Position numbers and translations under genes: made by a program. A DNA stretch of 64,000 nucleotides. It comes from Puffinus mauretanicus. Lineage: Eukaryota > Chordata > Aves > Procellariiformes > Procellariidae. This document shows positions 60,139-64,000 of the stretch, one piece after another (the first letter of the stretch is position 1; every line of letters begins with the position of its first letter). Location: assembly GCA_023333565.1 (NCBI GenBank), contig JAJKFH010000189.1:186001-250000 (forward strand), written 5' to 3'. Below the pieces are notes generated by a model. It was given only the letters and a program-made list of their open reading frames with translations, was not told where the DNA came from and ran no database searches.

Positions 60139-61782
60139 GGGTTTCTCTCTTGTATAAATTCTAACTGCTTTGTCCCAGTGTTCCTCCCTGAGTATCAGAG
60201 CATGATATGAACTTTATTCAATGAAGATCCACAGTGACTTAATGAGAAAAATGGATGACCTGCTGCACCATTTGTCATTAACTCTGGATACCAAAGACAC
60301 AAGGGCTGATTTGGAAGAAAAATCCTGATTCTTTATTTTAAACCTTTTCTTTTTCATGCAATGTCTTATAAAGGGACTTAAAAAAAAAATAAGGGTAAAG
60401 AAATCTTTGTATATTTTCATCCCTTCTCCTTTTTTGACACTGTAAGTCTTCTCATAGAGCTGTACAAAGTCAGATAACATTGCATTCAATGGCTACTGAG
60501 GTAAATAGAAAATCTGCCCCAAAACATGTACCCACCAATCTGTCCATTTTTTTTCAAACAATATTAATGTAACATTGTCAATTCCATTACAGTAGCTTGC
60601 TTTTGTCATTAAATTCTGATTAGACTTACATTACATTTTAGACATGTTTTCACACTTGTTTCCAGAGCCTTCAGGGCAAAATACCCTCACCTGCTTCTTG
60701 GCTTACTCTTCTTTCATTTTGTGAAAATTAGACCACCTTGAGTAAAAATTGGAAGAAGAGAGAAAATCTGTGTTCTCTCTCTTTCCTTTTGCCCTCTCTT
60801 CAAAGAGCTTACTACTTAATGCATTTACTACTTCTTAATCCTAGTAATGTGAAAGAAGTGAGTTCATCATGTTACAGTGGAATAAAAGGCTGAATGCTCC
60901 ATTGTCTGAGCGATCAAATAGAAAAACCTTTGTCTAGAAGGGCAGCACTTCATCCTTTACCTCTGTGAGGATTTGCATATACTCTGAAATTGCTGGTCAA
61001 CAGATGTCAGAGGTTGGAAAACTCCTGTTTTGTGAGTCCAAAAGGAGTAAAGTATGAGATAGCCACTAAGCTAATTTACAATATTTTACTCAAAATGAGT
61101 ACATGCCTTAGAACAGAATTCTAAGTACTTCACAAGTACAATTCAGAAACTGAAAGATTTTTAGGAGCTTATGTGGAAAGTGACTAGTTTAGACTAGACC
61201 CCTGTATTTAAGCTGGTTAAATTTAAGTGAGATGAACGCAAACCACTAACAATTTTAAGTGGGAGTTGAACTTACATGCTAGTCTATTTTGTGAGTCAGG
61301 CCAAAGTGCCTGTTATGACTAAGTTATTTGAGACTTTCTAGGGGCTAGATCACTGGAGACTTACTCAAATGGCTGAGTCCTCACATTCTCGTCTAGCTGA
61401 TGTCAAAGGCACTTCTGAGAAAGGTCAAAAACTTGACTGACTCTTTTCAGCTTATCAGTTCCACACCACTTTCATATTATCATAGTAGTACAAGAGGAGG
61501 ATTCCTCATTAGTTAAATGGGCTGTCTTGGATTAAAGGTTAGTTGTGGAAGGGAGGTCCATCATCAGCTAATTTGTTTGTCTGCCTGGCAGGCTATTATT
61601 TTGCTGTGGAAAAACCTTAAGCCCACAGCATAATAGCATTACTGTCTGGTATTCGTAATTCTAGCCACACAGTCCTCTTTCTTCAAAATTCATCTGCTCA
61701 TTATTTGCTGAAGCCAACTTTATTTTTTCTGCAAGATGCAACAATAAGTAAACAACATATGTTGTTGATTCAAAGAATTAAC
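60139..61782. other. Spacer between inverted-repeat arms
   Basis: About 1.65 kb of AT-rich DNA. A 91-codon minus-strand open frame (60214-60489) shows no recognisable domain. No transposase or other gene was found. Confidence 0.75.
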
Positions 61783-61972
61783 AAAAGAGTGTTTTTTTTC
61801 ATGCTCAAAAATCCTGTCTGTTGAGTGTGTCTAATATACTTTCTGCTTTTACTAATTTCTCCTGCTTCTAAGTGTTTGCATTCAGAAGCTGAAAAGGACT
61901 TAGATGTTAATTATACATGTGCTTTGAGTCATGAATTTATCCTTCTAAATATATCTTATATACACTCACACA
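61783..61972 (-). repeat. Right arm of a long inverted repeat
   Basis: Reverse-complement partner of the arm at 59949-60138. Paired positions sum to 121921 throughout, checked block by block. It ends tacactcacaca. Confidence 0.95.
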
Positions 61973-64000
61973 GATTCCTTTTTTTCTTAATCTATCAGTC
62001 ATTGTACAAACAGTACAAGTACAAACCTTTGTCTTGATCTTTAGGAAACTATTGTATATGGCTGGGTAACTCAAAGTTCCTATTTTCTGCACTGGAATAT
62101 GATTTCACCCCCGGATTAGTGACACTATGTTTAGTATACATGACTTATATGTGCTCTAATAGCAGGCAGCAGCTTGAGCCTGCTCTTACTGACATTGTTT
62201 TTAGTGGTGCAAAATTGTTAGTCAAATGTCATCACATTTACCTGAAAGGATTCCAGGCATATTATAAATGTGATCGTGGAAACAAACTTTTGCATTATGC
62301 CCAAACCCATATTGAAGATCCTACCATTAAAATCAATAAAGAACATTTAAGTAAAAGACATTGGTAGAAAAAAACATTTGTTGTTTTTTTTTTTTTTTGA
62401 TGGCCCTTTTCAGTCAGCAAAAGTAAAGGTGTAACTTTATTGTAAGCTCAGTCCTTTGCATTAATCTTACCCACCCACCCAGTTTGCAGGAAAGCCTCTG
62501 ATTCACATTTTTGCTAATATTCTCCAACAGTTACTTGGTCTAAATTGTTCTTTGGCTTAGAATAATATTTATGTCAGTGTAGTGTTTGTGTATGTGTTCC
62601 TCTAAATCTCAACTCACAGGAGTATTTATGTAGGATTATGATTAAATATCAGCAAATATCATTTGTATGTTAAATAGTCATCCAGACAGGAGATGGAGCC
62701 ATGTGAGACTTAGCTGGCCAATGAAAAAGTGTGAGTAATGTGTAATGAGTCATACAAATATTCAGACTGAGAAGCTGGCAAAAAATCAGAGTCTGAAAAT
62801 CACGTAATCAAAAGTAGAAAAGAAAAAATTGAAGAATTGTAAAAAATCTCATTTAGTAAAATTAACCTATACCCTGGCTTTTCCCAAGCACGTTGCTAAA
62901 TTCTCTCAGTTATCTGAATGACAAACTTCTTTTTCTCAATGCTCACTGTTATTCTTATTACCAGCAAAATACTCTCATGGCTTTATAGAGAGTGTACTCT
63001 TGTCTTCTGCTAGCACTAGAAGTCCTTCTATGGCAAAACATATCCTTCCAGATACAGTTTAGAACATTCTCTGTGTAACACTACATACAATTCATAATAT
63101 TTAGTTCTCTGTGCCTATGTGAATAAAGGAGGAGGAGGAGGAGGTGTTATATGTTTAGTATTTATTCTTCAAAATACTGATGGGGACACATAACTATAAT
63201 CAGTACCCCTAAACTATGACAATGGATTGTGCAAATGATTAGAATAGAAAAAATTATATCGTCCCTTTATTTAGCTCCTATATTCTTTATCAGGAATTGA
63301 TACACATTCTACATAGGACCTGTAAAATAAAAACAAAGATATATATCAGTATTTATAGAAAGGTTTAATGGAGTTGCAGTAAAACTTCCAGAAGAAAACA
63401 AAGAAATTGAGATAATAAATACCACAGCAAATTTATTTTGCAGTTATTCTATGATTTTTAACTGATATTCACTGGTAGGAACATTTTAACATGTAAATTT
63501 AGAATTGTTTTAGGAATAAAAATAAACACGTAATCCTCAAAAGCGTATTTTTAGTCTATAAATTAATAACAAATGCTTGATTCTAATGGTGCCAGCCCAC
63601 AGAAAATCAGAGACTGGGAATATTATCTCATATGTCCAATTTAATCAGCTATTCCACATTTTCACAATATGTTTACACATGAGGTATGCACTAAATATTA
63701 TTCATTTAAATTACAAAATCATCAGGTAGAAAGTTGGTTATTTTTTATTATCTATATTCTCTGTGGACACTGTGCATTTAAACCATGCATACTACTTGCA
63801 TAGAATTCTGTCAATTGTTTGTACTATAATGTAGTCTGCATTTCATTGTCTCCATCTACTCAATTATTTCTAATCTTTTTAGACATCTTGTCCATGAAGA
63901 CCTGTCTGAAATCAGGCATCTGCTTTTGATTAGAATCAGTTGTGATTTACACATATCAACTTCTAATCTTGCTTTAGTCACTGGACCTTCGTGTGGTCAC
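61973..64000. other. Intergenic, nothing recognised
   Basis: AT-rich, with a T run near 62381-62398 and a (GGA)n stretch at 63127-63144. No gene was found up to the window edge. Confidence 0.7.

Noticed and set aside
60214..60489. 91-codon open frame in the spacer of the inverted repeat, considered as a possible transposase remnant
   Set aside because: No catalytic motif or similarity seen, and the element lacks a visible target-site duplication.
63127..63144. (GGA)n stretch considered as part of a repeat array or CRISPR-like pattern
   Set aside because: A simple trinucleotide microsatellite with no spacers.

Overview
This window is vertebrate nuclear DNA, almost certainly from a bird and probably a neoavian. 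The evidence is one multi-exon gene with GT-AG introns, three CR1 LINE fragments ending in the avian ATTCTATG-type tail, and a solo endogenous-retrovirus LTR of a kind I know from bird genomes. The species cannot be named from the sequence alone. There are no prokaryotic features, CRISPR arrays or tRNA/rRNA genes.

Positions 1-36089 hold the 3' two-thirds of the hepatocyte growth factor gene (HGF, scatter factor) on the + strand. Fourteen coding exons, corresponding to exons 5-18 of the 18-exon mammalian gene, join without a frame break into 569 residues plus a TGA stop. They encode the second half of kringle 1, kringles 2-4, a Thr-rich linker, the Leu-Arg/Val-Val activation site, and the catalytically dead trypsin-like beta chain. 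Exons 1-4 lie upstream of the window. The 3' UTR probably runs about 4 kb, to tandem AATAAA signals near 40.0 kb.

From about 40.07 kb to 64 kb I find no gene. This agrees with the gene-poor region expected beyond HGF in amniotes. It holds two CR1 fragments (about 51.0-51.5 kb and 58.3-58.9 kb), a minus-strand solo LTR with ACTG target-site duplications (54985-55551), a GC-rich outlier block (49.1-49.3 kb), several homopolymer and G/C-rich tracts, and an inverted repeat with a perfect 180-bp core (59949-60128 and 61793-61972) around a 1.66-kb spacer.

I do not see an undescribed biological system. The points most worth checking are: the inverted repeat; the tandem acceptor of exon 5, which matches the known five-residue-deleted HGF isoform; an intronic poly(A) signal after exon 7 that could make an NK2-like truncated antagonist; an Arg in place of the oxyanion-hole Gly of the pseudo-protease; small in-frame insertions at the starts of exons 11 and 15; and an LTR promoter with TATA box and CRE pointing back toward HGF. 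Comparisons with human HGF are from memory of that protein, not from an alignment run here.
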